From Gigantopelta aegis (taxonomy: Eukaryota > Mollusca > Gastropoda > Neomphalida > Peltospiridae), in contig NC_054699.1 of the NCBI RefSeq assembly GCF_016097555.1, forward strand, positions 62,001-126,000: a stretch of DNA of 64,000 nt, written 5' to 3'. Positions 11,390 to 22,322 of this stretch are shown piece after piece (position 1 is the stretch's first letter; every line of letters starts with the position of its first letter). A program made the translations under genes and the position numbers. The notes under the pieces were generated by a model, which saw only the letters and a list, made by a program, of their open reading frames with translations, ran no database searches and was not told the DNA's origin.

Positions 11390-12135
11390 CACTAGCCATG
11401 GGATCAGTGATTTAAAAAATGTACTAGCCATGGGATCAGTGGTTTAAAACATGTACTAGCCATGGGATCAGTGGTTTAAAACATGTACTAGCCATGGGAT
11501 CAGTGGTTTAAAAAATGTACTAGCCATGGGATCAGTGGTTTAAAACATGTACTAGCCATGGGATCAGTGGTTTAAAACATGTACTAGCCATGGGATCAGT
11601 GATTTAAAACATGTACTAGCCATGGGATCAGTGGTTTAAAACATGTACTAGCCATTGGATCAGTGGTTTAAAAAATGTACTAGCCATGGGATCAGTGATT
11701 TAAAAAATGTACTAGCCATGGGATCAGTGATTTAAAACATGTACTAGCCATGGGATCAGTGGTTTAAAAAATGTACTAGCCATAGGATCAGTGGTTTAAA
11801 ACATGTACTAGCCATGGGATCAGTGGTTTAAAACATACTAGCCATGGGATCAGTGGTTTAAAACATGTACTAGCCATGGGATCAGTGGTTTAAAACATGT
11901 ACTAGCCATGGGATCAGTGGTTTAAAACATGTACTAGCCATGGGATCAGTGGTTTATAAAATGTACTAGCCATGGGATCAGTGATTTAAAAAATGTACTA
12001 GCCATGGGATCAGTGGTTTAAAACATGTACTAGCCATGGGATCAGTGATTTATAAAATGTACTAGCCATGGGATCAGTGATTTATAAAATGTACTAGCCA
12101 TGGGATCAGTGATTTAAAAAATGTACTAGCCAAGA
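11390..12135. repeat. 32-bp tandem repeat, about 23 copies
   Basis: Units contain GTACTAGCCATGGGATCAGT and GGTTTAAAACAT. One unit is shortened near 11830. Non-coding, in the SPRYD7 intron. Confidence 0.96.
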
Positions 12136-12192
12136 TTAAAAGTTCACTATCCCTACTTTACTTTAAGTTAATACAATTTTACTGAATAATAG

Positions 12193-13263
12193 CAGGGTTC
12201 GAAACTCGCCAAAAAAATATGGTGGCCCAAAAACAAATATCTGGGCCACTAAAATTTCATTTTCAGTGGCCCTAAATTTGCTTTAGGTAGCCCAAACACA
12301 AAATATTCATATTTCTGGTTTTAAACGAAATATTTAAGTAAGCATATGAAATGTGCTGAAATAAAATAATATTGATTTGAAGAACCATTTCTAGATAGCA
12401 AAGGTACCAACATACATGATATTGAAATATAAAATTAAAAGAAAACACTGACGTGAGCAAATTATTTACTTATTTTGTATAATTTTACAAAATGTCTGCA
12501 TTTCATAATTTTTTTGTTTACATCACCAACTCAAAATTGCATAGCGTGACTCGTATCCTGGGGTAGCTCATGACATATAATAATAATAATAATAATTTTA
12601 CAACCAGCTGGGCTACATAATTATTGTTTACGTGTTAGCGAAGTATTGTTCATTGTTTAATATAAGTATTTTTAAGAAATAGATACACACGGAGTGGGGT
12701 AAGATTCTCCTTATCCTAACAGAACCTAACTTTATATGCACTAGACAGAACTGAAAAACAAATTCATATTTTTTGGTATGCTTGCTTTTTTCCTTTGCTT
12801 CTTGCTGTTCTTTTAAGAAAATTCCACCCGGCACAGAGGACATCATGATCGTGATTTTACTCCGAAAATAGTAACAATTCATTTCATTAGTCAGTTCAAT
12901 AGAAACCAAATTAAATTGCCATGAATGTTTGGATTTGATCGCATATTTGGCTAAGATGTTACGAATGGTTACGAACTGGATTGGAATGACTGCATTCGGT
13001 CTACAACATCAATGTTTTGATAAATGATTGTTGGCAAATTACGGTAAGCCAGTACATTCAGTGTTGCGACTCACGAGCAAGATCTTAATGTGGAATAAAT
13101 ATATGTTATATAATTATTAATAGTAGCTCATATATTATAGAAAGAAGATCGCCAAAATAATATTATTAGGGCAACCAACGCCATTATTTTTTAAATATTT
13201 AAGTTGCCCAAAAGGGACATTGGTCGCATTTGGCGACCTGGCCACAGGCCATTTCGAGCCCTG
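12193..13263. mobile_element. hAT-like element 3 (1.07 kb)
   Basis: The termini CAGGGTTCGAAACTCGCC and, inverted, CAGGGCTCGAAATGGCC are flanked by an exact 8-bp duplication, AATAATAG, at 12185-12192 and 13264-13271. CAGGG-type ends with 8-bp duplications are a hAT hallmark. There is no transposase, so this is a non-autonomous or internally deleted copy. Confidence 0.85.
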
Positions 13264-13499
13264 AATAATAGTAATAATCAGAAACAGGGACTATACAAAA
13301 GAGGGAGATAGAGCTTAAAAACACTAACACTGGGGGTTGGAGTGGGGTCAGTATATTCATATTTACAAAACATTTGACAAAAAAAAAAAATCATTAGCCG
13401 TCGGGCATGGCAATTGTAGTTATTATTTACTAGCCCAACATTCACTATCACAAGCTACGGGAGTGGGGCTACCATAATCTACAAGTCCTGCTGATCTCA

Positions 13500-13951
13500 A
13501 ACTAACCGCAAAGGCTCAGATAGTATGAGAGAATATGTCTGGACTGTAAGCGTGAAGCCCTGCTGACTGGCTCAGATTGTATGAGAGAATGAGAGAATAT
13601 GTCAGGACTGTAAGTGTGAAACCCTGCTGACTGGCTCAGATTGTATGAGAGAATGAGAGAATATGTCTGGACTGTAAGTGTGAAGCCCTGCTGACTGGCT
13701 CAGATTGTATGAGAGAATATGTCTGGACTGTAAGCGTGAAGCCCTGCTGACTGGCTCAGATAGTATGAGAGAATGAGAGAATATGTCTGGACTGTAAGTG
13801 TGAAGCCCTGCTGACTGGCTCAGATTGTATGAGAGAATATATGTCTGGACTGTAAGTGTGAAGCCCTGCTGACTGGCTCAAATTGTATGAGAGAATATGT
13901 CTGGACTGTAAGTGTGAAACCCTGCTGACTGGCTCAGATTGTATAAGAGAA
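13500..13951. repeat. 56-bp satellite, left block
   Basis: Units contain GGACTGTAAGTGTGAAGCCC and TGCTGACTGGCTCAGATTGT, with some units lengthened by an extra GAATGAGA. The block continues at 16599 after an inserted element. Confidence 0.95.
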
Positions 13952-14094
13952 TCCCAAACAAAAATTGCAAACTTAATAAATAGCTGGTAACTATCTTGCA
14001 ACAAGGTTGTACAAGCATATTTTACACGGTAGTAACTACCGCGTTTCGAGCTAGTATTTGGAACCTTTTTACAACCATGCGACCAGCTTGTTGC

Positions 14095-14880
14095 ATGCTT
14101 GCAGCAAGCTTCCGACCAGTTTCTTGCATGCTTGCAACTAGCATCTCGCAAACTTCTCACACGCTTGCGACGAGCTTGCCTCACGCTTGCGACGAGCTTG
14201 CTGCACGCTTGCGATGAGCTTCCCGCAAGCTTGCGACGAGCTTCCCGCAAGCTTGCGACTAGCTTCCTGCATGCTTGTGACGAGCTTCCCGCAAGCTTGT
14301 TCAGTTTAAGCTAGTATTTGGAACCTTTTTACAACCTTGCGACAAGCTTCCTGCAAGCTTGCGATGAGCTACCCGCACGCTTGCTACGAGCTTCCCGCAC
14401 GCTTGCGACAAGCTTCCCGCACGCTTGCGACAAGCTTCCCGCAAGCTTGCGACGAGCTTCCCGCAAGTTTGTTCAGTTTAAGCTAGTATTTGGAACCTTT
14501 TTACAACCTTGCTGCAAGCTTGCTACGAGCTTCCCGCAAGCTTGCGATGAGCTTCCCACAAGCTTGCGATAAGCTTCCCGCAAGCTTGCGACAAGCTTCT
14601 CGCACGCTTGTGACAAACTTCTCGTAAGCTTGCGACAAGCTACCTGCACGCTTGCGACGAGCTTCCTGCAACCTTGCGACAAGCTTCCTGCAAGCTTGCG
14701 ATGAGCTTCCCGCAAGCTTGCGATGAGCTTCCCGCAAGCTTGCGACAAGCTTCTTGCACGCTTGTGACAAACTTCTCGTAAGCTTGCGACGAGCTACCTG
14801 CACGCTTGCGACGAGCTTCCTGCAACCTTGCGACAAGCTTCCTGCAAGCTTGCGACGAGCTTCCCACAAGCTTGCGCCAT
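14095..14880. repeat. About 22-bp GCTTGCGACGAGCTTCC array inside the element
   Basis: Dense repeats of GCTTGCGACGAGCTTCCCGC and close variants, rich in AAGCTT. A block with GCTAGTATTTGGAACCTTTT occurs three times (about 14050, 14308 and 14480), giving a second repeat level. Similar GCTTGC motifs reappear near the right end (16380-16480), so the array probably expanded from subterminal repeats. Long open frames here are repeat artefacts. Confidence 0.9.
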
Positions 14881-15029
14881 CATCAGTGGCAGCCATCTTG
14901 CATCTTGTATAATTCTTTAAAAAAAAAACCAATGGTTTTAAAGTGAAAAACATGAAAAAACTATGTATGTGGGATAGTCTTGACTAAACTAATATGCTAA
15001 AAAGCTCCTGGTCCTGTATTCTTCTTCTT

Positions 15030-16090
15030 CTTCTTCTTCTTCTTGTTTTAGGTTATATTCCTCCACTATCTGGAGATCCACACTGTGGTGTAAAGTCATT
15101 TGTTTGTTTCTTCTTCTTTTCTTTTTTCTCCTGTTCCACCAAGCAGGATTCAACCAAATTTGGTCCAAATGATCCTCTTATAGACCTGACCAAGTGTTGT
15201 TATTTTTCAGGCCAATAAAAATTCCAAGATGGCCGCCCCCTGGCCTCTGAACAACTGAGACATTTTTTACTTTTCCTCAAGTTCTACCATGCAAATTTCA
15301 ACCGTATGTATTCCTAATGATCCTCTCATGGCCCTGACCAAGTTTGTTATTTTTCGGGGAGATTTAAAATCAAGATAGCTGCCCTGGCCTCTGATTGACA
15401 GAGATATTTTTTTTTGCTTTTTCTCAAGGTCCACCAGGCAGGTTTCAATCAAACTTAGTCCAAATGATTCTCTCATGACTTACTAATTAAAGTGTTGTTA
15501 TTTTTGTGGCTGATTCAAAATCCAAGATATGCATGGCCTCCCAGGCCTCTGATTAACTGAGAACTTTTAGTTCTTAAGTTCCACCAGCCAGGTTTCAATC
15601 AAATTCGGTCCAAGTCATCCTCTCATGGCACTTACCAAGAGTTGTTATTTTTGGGGCAGTTTCAAAATCCAAGATGGCCGATCTGGCCTTTGATTGACTG
15701 AGTTGGTTTTGACTTCTCATGCATGGTCCACGTATAAGCAGATTTTAACCAAACCTAATCTATGGCCGTGACCAAGTATTGTTATTTTTCAGGCCAATTC
15801 AAAATCCAAGATGGCCGGCTGGCCTCCGATTGACTGAGACATTTTTAAAACTTCTTTTCAAGGTCCACCATCCAGGTTTCAACCAAACTTGGTTGAAACG
15901 ATCCTCTCATGGACCTGACAAAGTATTGCTATTTTTGGGACCGATTCAGAATCCAAGATGGCCACCCTGGCTTCTGATTGGCTCAGACATTTTCAACATC
16001 TTCTCAAATTCCACCAGGCTAATTTCAACCAAATATGGCCCATGTCATCCTCTCATGGCCATGCATATGTTATTATTTGGGGGCCAATTG
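15030..16090. repeat. Diverged 140-170-bp tandem repeat, about 7 copies
   Basis: Units share AATCCAAGATGGCCG, GGCCTCTGATTGACTGAGA, TTCCACCAGGCAGGTTTCAA and TCCTCTCATGG. They are older and more diverged than other arrays here. They lie inside the Mutator-like element. Confidence 0.8.
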
Positions 16091-16608
16091 AAAATTCAGT
16101 CATTACAAGATGATTCTGTTTTAACCATATTGCATTATCATTCGTATGTATTAATATTAATTTTGTTTTAATTATTATTGTAAATACTATCTAAATCTGT
16201 TACATGTATGTTTGGTTGTTTAGCCACTGTTCCCACTGAATTTGATAAATCATATGAGAAGTTATGAATTAAAACAAAATAACCATGAAAATGATTTGGA
16301 CTTAGCTTTTTCTCCACAAGTGTAGAGATGCTTTCACAGTTGAAGATACACATGCAACAAGCTTGCAAAAATTAAAACATGCTTGCGGGAAGCTTGCACA
16401 GTTGAAGATATGCTTGCAGCAAGCTTGCGCATGCTTTCACAAATGAAAACATGCATGCGGCAAGCTTGCAGAATTACTGACTACCTTACGCGAGCTAAAT
16501 GTTAGCTTGCAAATAGCTTACATTGCTTGTACTACCATGTAACAACCTTGTAACTACCTTGCAACAACCTAGCCACAAGCATGCATTTTTGTTTGGGATA
16601 TGAGAGAA

Positions 16609-18930
16609 TATGTCTGGACTGTAAGCGTGAAGCCCTGCTGACTGGCTCAGATTGTATGAGAGAATATGTCTGGACTGTAAGCGTGAAGCCCTGCTGACTG
16701 GCTCAGATTGTATGAGAGAATATGTCAGGACTGTAAGTGTGAAACCCTGCTGACTGGCTCAGATTGTTTGAGAGAATGAGAGAATATGTCTGGACTGTAA
16801 GTGTGAAGTCCTGCTGACCGGCTCAGATTGTATGATAGAATGATAGAATATGTCAGGACTGTAAGTGTGAAGCCCTGCTGACTGGCTCAGATTGTATGAG
16901 AGAATATGTCTGGACTAAGTGTGAAGCCCTGCTGACTGGCTCAGATTGTATGAGAGATCATGCCTGGACTGTAAGTGTGAAGCCCTGATGACTGGCTCAG
17001 ATTGTATGAGAGAATGAGAGAATATGTCTGAACTGTAAGCATGAAGCCCTGCTGACTGGCTCAGATTGTATGAGAGAATATGTCAGGACTGTAAGTGTGA
17101 AACCCTGCTGACTGGCTCAGATTGTATGAGAGAATGAGAGAATATGTCTGGACTGTAAGTGTGAAGGCCTTTTGACTGGCTCAGATTGTATGAGAGAATA
17201 TGTCTGGACTGTAAGCGTGAAGCCCTGCTGACTGGCTCAGATTGTATGAGAGAATATGTCTGGACTGTAAGCGTGAAGCCCTGCTGACTGGCTCAGATTG
17301 TATGAGAGAATATGTCAGGACTGTAAGTGTGAAACCCTGCTGACTGGCTCAGATTGTTTGAGAGAATGAGAGAATATGTCTGGACTGTAAGTGTGAAGCC
17401 CTGCTGACCAGCTCAGATTGTATGATAGAATGATAGAATATGTCAGGACTGTAAGTGTGAAGCCCTGCTGACTGGCTCAGATTGTATGAGAGAATATGTC
17501 TGGACTAAGTGTGAAGCCCTGCTGACTGGCTCAGATTGTATGAGAGATCATGCCTGGACTGTAAGTGTGAAGCCCTGATGACTGGCTCAGATTGTATGAG
17601 AGAATGAGAGAATATGTCTGAACTGTAAGCGTGAAGCCCTGCTGACTGGCTCAGATTGTATGAGAGAATGAGAGAATATGTCTAGACTGTAAGTGTGAAG
17701 CCCTGCTGACTGGCTCAGATTGTATGAGAGAATATGTCTGAACTGTAAGTGTGAAGCCCTGCTGACTGGCTCAGATTGTATGAGAGAATATGTCTGGACT
17801 GTAAGCGTGAAGCCCTGCTGACTGGCTCAGATTGTATGAGAGAATATGTCAGGACTGTAAGTGTGAAACCCTGCTGACTGGCTCAGATTGTATGAGAGAA
17901 TGAGAGAATATGTCTGGACTGTAAGTGTGAAGCCCTGCTGACCGGCTCAGATTGTATGATAGAATGATAGAATATGTCAGGACTGTAAGTGTGAAGCCCT
18001 GCTGACTGGCTCAGATTGTATGAGAGAATATGTCTGGACTAAGTGTGAAGCCCTGCTGACTGGCTCAGATTGTATGAGAGATCATGCCTGGACTGTAAGT
18101 GTGAAGCCCTGATGACTGGCTCAGATTGTATGAGAGAATGAGAGAATATGTCTGAACTGTAAGCGTGAAGCCCTGCTGACTGGCTCAGATTGTATGAGAG
18201 AATATGTCTGGACTGTAAGCGTGAAGCCCTGCTGACTGGCTCAGATTGTATGAGAGAATATGTCTGAACTGTAAGTGTGAAGCCCTACTGACTGGCTCAG
18301 ATTGTATGAGAGAATATGTCTGAACTGTAAGTGTGAAGCCCTGCTGACTGGCTCAGATAGTATGAGAGAATATGTCTGGACTGTAAGCGTGAAACCCTGC
18401 TGACTGGCTCAGATTGTATGATAGAATGATAGAATATGTCTGAACTGTAAGTGTGAAGCCCTACTGACTGGCTCAGATTGTATGAGAGAATATGTCTGGA
18501 CTGTAAGTGTGAAGCCCTACTGACTGGCTCAGATAGTATGAGAGAATATGTCTGGACTGTAAGCGTGAAACCCTGCTGACTGGCTCAGATTGTATGATAG
18601 AATGATAGAATATGTCTGAACTGTAAGTGTGAAGCCCTACTGACCGGCTCAGATAGTATGTGAGAATATGTCTGGACTGTAAGTGTGAAGCCCTGCTGAC
18701 TGGCTCAGATAGTATGAGAGAATATGTCTGGACTGTAAGTGTGAAGCCCTGCTGACCGGCTCAGATTGTATGAGAGAATAAGAGAATATGTCTGGACTGT
18801 AAGTGTGAAGCCCTGCTGTCTGGCTCAGATAGTATGAGAGAATATGTCTGGACTGTAAGTGTGAAGCCCTGCTGACTGGCTCAGATTGTATGAGTGAATA
18901 TGTCTGGAATGTAAGCGTGAAGCATTTCAG
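16609..18930. repeat. 56-bp satellite, right block
   Basis: Same unit as 13500-13951, about 40 copies. A block of variants (TGTTTGAGAGAATG, CCGGCTCAG, GACTAAGTG, AGATCATGCC) recurs around 16770, 17360 and 17900, giving a higher-order period of roughly 600 bp. Confidence 0.95.
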
Positions 18931-19135
18931 CCTTTAACAAAGTCTGGAGTCATTAATTTCCTAGCAGTTTTATACAAACTGTGCAGCACTTCAGCCTTTA
19001 ACAAAGTCTGGAGTCATTAATTTCCTGGCAGTTTTATACAACCTGTGCAGCACTTCAGCCTTTAACAAAGTCTGGAGTCATTAATTTCCTGGCAGTTTTG
19101 TACAAACTGTGCAGCACTTCAGCCTTTAACAAAGT
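18931..19135. repeat. 61-bp tandem repeat, about 3.4 copies
   Basis: Units contain CAGCCTTTAACAAAGTCTGG and AGTCATTAATTTCC. This short array adjoins the 56-bp satellite. Confidence 0.9.
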
Positions 19136-19502
19136 CAGGACATTATTACTTTTTCTTCTTTTGGGAGGGGGAAGTGTATTTTTTTTTATATAAATAAGAT
19201 CAGGTGCTGATTTAAGTTTTATATTTAAAGTTAGCTTTTATTTATTCTGTCCATGCAATTAAGTTTCAAGCATGCTATTCTGCAGTTTTAAACTTCATTT
19301 ACATCATACATCAAAGTAGAGTTAATTCAAGTATATTTTTTGACAATACGTTATTCCCCTTTTGGAATTTGTCCTCCCTCTTACACATTTTGAATGTTTT
19401 TTTTATCAGTCATAATCATTATGACTACTCTTGCTTTATGTATATTGCATTTACAATTGAAATTGTTATGTTATGAATAAACTGATAACGTTATGATTTC
19501 AG
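19136..19502. other. AT-rich intron leading to SPRYD7 exon C
   Basis: Unique sequence ending with the exon C acceptor; no feature recognised. Confidence 0.5.
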
Positions 19503-19604
19503 GGGCTGTCTTATGATCACATAGAACTGAATTTCTTTGTCAACGGGACTTCAGCCAACTGCCCTATTACTGGAATCAAAGGAACAACATTCCCCTTACT
19601 TTAT
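19503..19604 (+). CDS. SPRYD7: SPRYD7 coding exon C (cut by assembly gap)
   Basis: The exon follows a TGATTTCAG acceptor in phase 0 and encodes LSYDHIELNFFVNGTS, then ANCPITGIKGTTFPLLY. Human SPRYD7 has ITYDHVELNVYLNGK and GIRGTVYPVVY here. The sequence runs into 200 Ns after the TAT (Tyr) codon. Exon D starts with the last two bases of a Val codon, so exon C should end with one further G, meaning the donor is expected at the second missing base. The visible 102 bp is therefore nearly the whole exon. Confidence 0.93.
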
Positions 19605-19804
19605 NNNNNNNNNNNNNNNNNNNNNNNNNNNNNNNNNNNNNNNNNNNNNNNNNNNNNNNNNNNNNNNNNNNNNNNNNNNNNNNNNNNNNNNNNNNNNNNN
19701 NNNNNNNNNNNNNNNNNNNNNNNNNNNNNNNNNNNNNNNNNNNNNNNNNNNNNNNNNNNNNNNNNNNNNNNNNNNNNNNNNNNNNNNNNNNNNNNNNNNN
19801 NNNN
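19605..19804. other. Assembly gap (200 N)
   Basis: Exactly 200 unknown bases, a usual placeholder length, between exon C and a 23-bp satellite. True size unknown. Confidence 0.98.
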
Positions 19805-21133
19805 CATGAGAAAGACAGTGTTTGTTACATGAGAAAGACAGTGTTTCTTACATGAGAAAGACAGTGTTTCTTACATGAGAAAGACAGTGTTTGTTACATG
19901 AGAAAGATACATGTAGTGTTTTTTCCATGAGAAAGAAAGAGTTCCATGAGAAAGAAAGTGTTTGTTACATGAGAAAGATACATGTAGTGTTTGTTACATG
20001 AGAAAGACAGTGTTTGTTACATGAGAAAGATACATGTAGTGTTTGTTACATGAGAAAGACAGTGTTTGTTACATGAGAAAGACAGTGTTTGTTACATGAG
20101 AAAGAAAGTGTTTGTTACATGAGAAAGATAAGAAAGTGTTTGTTACATGAGAAAGAAAGTGTTTCTTACATGAGAAAGACAGTGTTTGTTACATGAGAAA
20201 GACAGTGTTTCTTACATGAGAAAGACAGTGTTTGTTACATGAGAAAGATACATGTAGTGTTTGTTACATGAGAAAGAAAGAGTTCCATGAGAAAGAAAGT
20301 GTTTGTTACATGAGAAAGATACATGTAGTGTTTGTTACATGAGAAAGACAGTGTTTGTTACATGAGAAAGATACATGTAGTGTTTGTTACATGAGAAAGA
20401 CAGTGTTTGTTACATGAGAAAGACAGTGTTTGTTACATGAGAAAGAAAGTGTTTGTTACATGAGAAAGATACATGTAGTGTTTGTTACATGAGAAAGACA
20501 GTGTTTGTTACATGAAAAAGACAGTGTTTGTTCCATGAGAAAAAGTGTTACATGAGAAAGAAAGTGTTTGTTACATGAGAAAGAGTTTGTTACATGAGAA
20601 AGAAAGTGTCTGTTCCATGAGAAAGAAAGTGTTACATGAAAAAGAAAGTGTTTGTTACATGAGAAAGAAAGTATTTGTTCCATGAGAAAGACAGTGTTTG
20701 TTACATGAGAAAGAAAGTGTTTGTTACATGAGAAAGATACATGTAGTGTTTGTTCCATGAGAAAGAAAGTGTTTGTTCCACGAGAAAGAAAGTGTTTGTT
20801 ACATGAGAAAGATACATGTAGTGTTTGTTCCATGAGAAAGAAAGTGTTTGTTCCATGAGAAAGAAAGTGTTTGTTACATGAGAAAGATACATGTAGTGTT
20901 TGTTACATGAGAAAGACAGTGTTTGTTACATGAGAAAGAAAGTGTTTGTTACATAAGAAAGAAAGTGTCTGTTCCATGAGAAAGAAAGTGTTACATGAGA
21001 AAGAAAGTGTTTGTTACATGAGAAAGAAAGTGTTTGTTCCATGAGAAAGTGTTTGTTACATGAGAAAGAAAGAGAAAGACAGTGTTTGTTACTTGAGAAA
21101 GAAAGTGTTACATGAGAAAGAAAGTGTTTGTTA
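19805..21133. repeat. 23-bp satellite, block 1
   Basis: Units are TTACATGAGAAAGAAAGTGT plus TTG, with variants GACAGTG, GATACATGTAGTG and TTCCATGAG. The array begins at the gap and is cut by a Harbinger element whose TTA target lies inside a unit. Open frames such as MEQTLSFSWNKHFLS are repeat artefacts. Confidence 0.96.
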
Positions 21134-21623
21134 AGGCCCAGTCACACCGGGCTTGCAACCAGGTTACGACCTAGCTGCGACCGAAAAATGTTGCAATTGT
21201 GGGCAAATCGTACAACGAGCGTGCGACTGGTCGCAGAGGTTGTGGGTGATCGCCAGCAAAATCAGTCGCAGCAAGGTCGATGGTCATGTTCAAAACTTCT
21301 GACCTGCGATTCCAAATCATAAGAGGTTGCAGATAGGTCTTACATGGTCGTACCACCAGTCGTGCATGCTCGCACCACCAGTCGTGGATGATCGCGGGTC
21401 CCACAGTCGTACAACTGGTCGTGCCACTTGACAATTGGTGGTGCCACCTGTGATACGACCTCACGATCGGTAGTGCGACCAGTCACGACCTGTCCCGACT
21501 GGTTGCACGACCTTTACGATTGGTGGTACCACCTGTCTTTAGCTGCCTGAGACCAGTATATATGGAGCACTTCTGGGGATTCAGGTCACTCTCCACTACG
21601 ATGCCCGAAGAGGGAATATTGTT

Positions 21624-22145
21624 ATGCCACCAGGAAGACTCGAACTTATGTCAGTCCGGCTCCAGATGGAACAGCAACAACAGCTGGGTGCTGTAGCCGC
21701 AGCTGTACTTCTCCGACGAAGAAACCAGCGCATAGAGAGACGTCGGCGCCAGTACTGGGTGCGTCCCTGGATCGGGAGACGGTTATTGTACGGCAACTAT
21801 GCCAACCTGATAAAGGAACTGGAGAGGGAATCACAAGGCGATTTCACCAACTACATGCGCATGGAACCGCACATGTTCCACGAATTGCTTCACCGATTGT
21901 CGCCCCGTCTGACGAAGCAGGACACCAACTACCGACGTGCTCATGAACCAGGACTCAAGCTGGCTATCACCTTACGGCACTTTCTTCTTCTTGATTGCTG
22001 CTTGATCTGCCGATTCATCACCAGAATCCTGTGTTTCGGTTTCAGTTTCCCGGACGACATCATGTGCAGAGGTTACATCACTCTCTGGCTTTGGTTGCAT
22101 CCTTTTTCCACGCCCCTTCCCCTTCTTGGGAGGCATAGCGAGTGA
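21624..22145 (+). pseudogene. Harbinger (HARBI1-like) transposase, N-terminal fragment
   Basis: The 173-codon frame has about 120 residues of Harbinger nuclease N terminus: RRRRQYWVRPWIGRRLLYGN, MRMEPHMFHELLHRL, SPRLTKQDTNYRRA and PGLKLAITLRHF. The DDE catalytic domain that should follow is absent; after about 21983 the frame reads antisense through the second Harbinger gene. The element therefore cannot make an active nuclease. Start chosen at 21624 because it is the first ATG of the frame and gives a normal-length N terminus. Confidence 0.85.
21972..22136 (-). pseudogene. Harbinger second protein (Myb-like partner), N-terminal fragment
   Basis: On the - strand an ATG at 22136-22134 opens a 54-codon frame. 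It starts MPPKKGKGRGKRMQPKPESD, continues acidic (ETETETQDSGDESADQ), then KKKKVP and stop. A basic then acidic N terminus fits the DNA-binding partner protein that Harbinger elements encode beside the nuclease. The Myb-like domain is missing. It faces the transposase fragment, as expected after an internal deletion joining the two gene starts. Confidence 0.6.
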
Positions 22146-22322
22146 TGACGTATATATATTTTACTACAGTTTACTACTACACTTCTGAAGTGCACGCCTT
22201 GGGACCGTGGAGCTAGCTACTGATCCTGATGAATGATTGAGAGCCTTTTATATCTGATTGACTGATCGTGTGACTAGTCGCACGATTACCTATGACTGAT
22301 CTTGATCAATCTTCTCCAATCG

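Larger units (their letters stand above)
13952..16598. mobile_element. Mutator-like TIR element splitting the 56-bp satellite
   Basis: The ends TCCCAAACAAAAATTGCA and, inverted, TCCCAAACAAAAATGCATGC are inverted repeats, with weaker similarity continuing inward (TTGCAACAAGGTTGT and its relatives). The flanks are TATAAGAGAA (13942-13951) and TATGAGAGAA (16599-16608), a 10-bp duplication with one mismatch. An 8-10-bp duplication and long inverted ends fit Mutator-like elements. No transposase was found. Confidence 0.65.
21134..22322. mobile_element. Internally deleted PIF/Harbinger element
   Basis: A 1189-bp insert in the 23-bp satellite, flanked by TTA on both sides (21131-21133 and 22323-22325), as expected of PIF/Harbinger. 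It starts AGGCCCAGTCACACCGGG, followed by many CGACC/CAGTCG subterminal repeats. It contains the 5' part of the nuclease gene on + and the 5' part of a second gene on -, meeting near 21980. A matching inverted end was not seen at the right edge. Confidence 0.85.

Noticed and set aside
13756-14953. Repetitive basic frames (SQACRKLVASL-type) resembling coiled-coil proteins
   Set aside because: They come from the 22-bp GCTTGCGACGAGC array and the 56-bp satellite, on both strands.
21624-22145. Host HARBI1-type gene
   Set aside because: Lies inside an element with TTA duplication, lacks the nuclease domain, and its second half is antisense to the other Harbinger gene.
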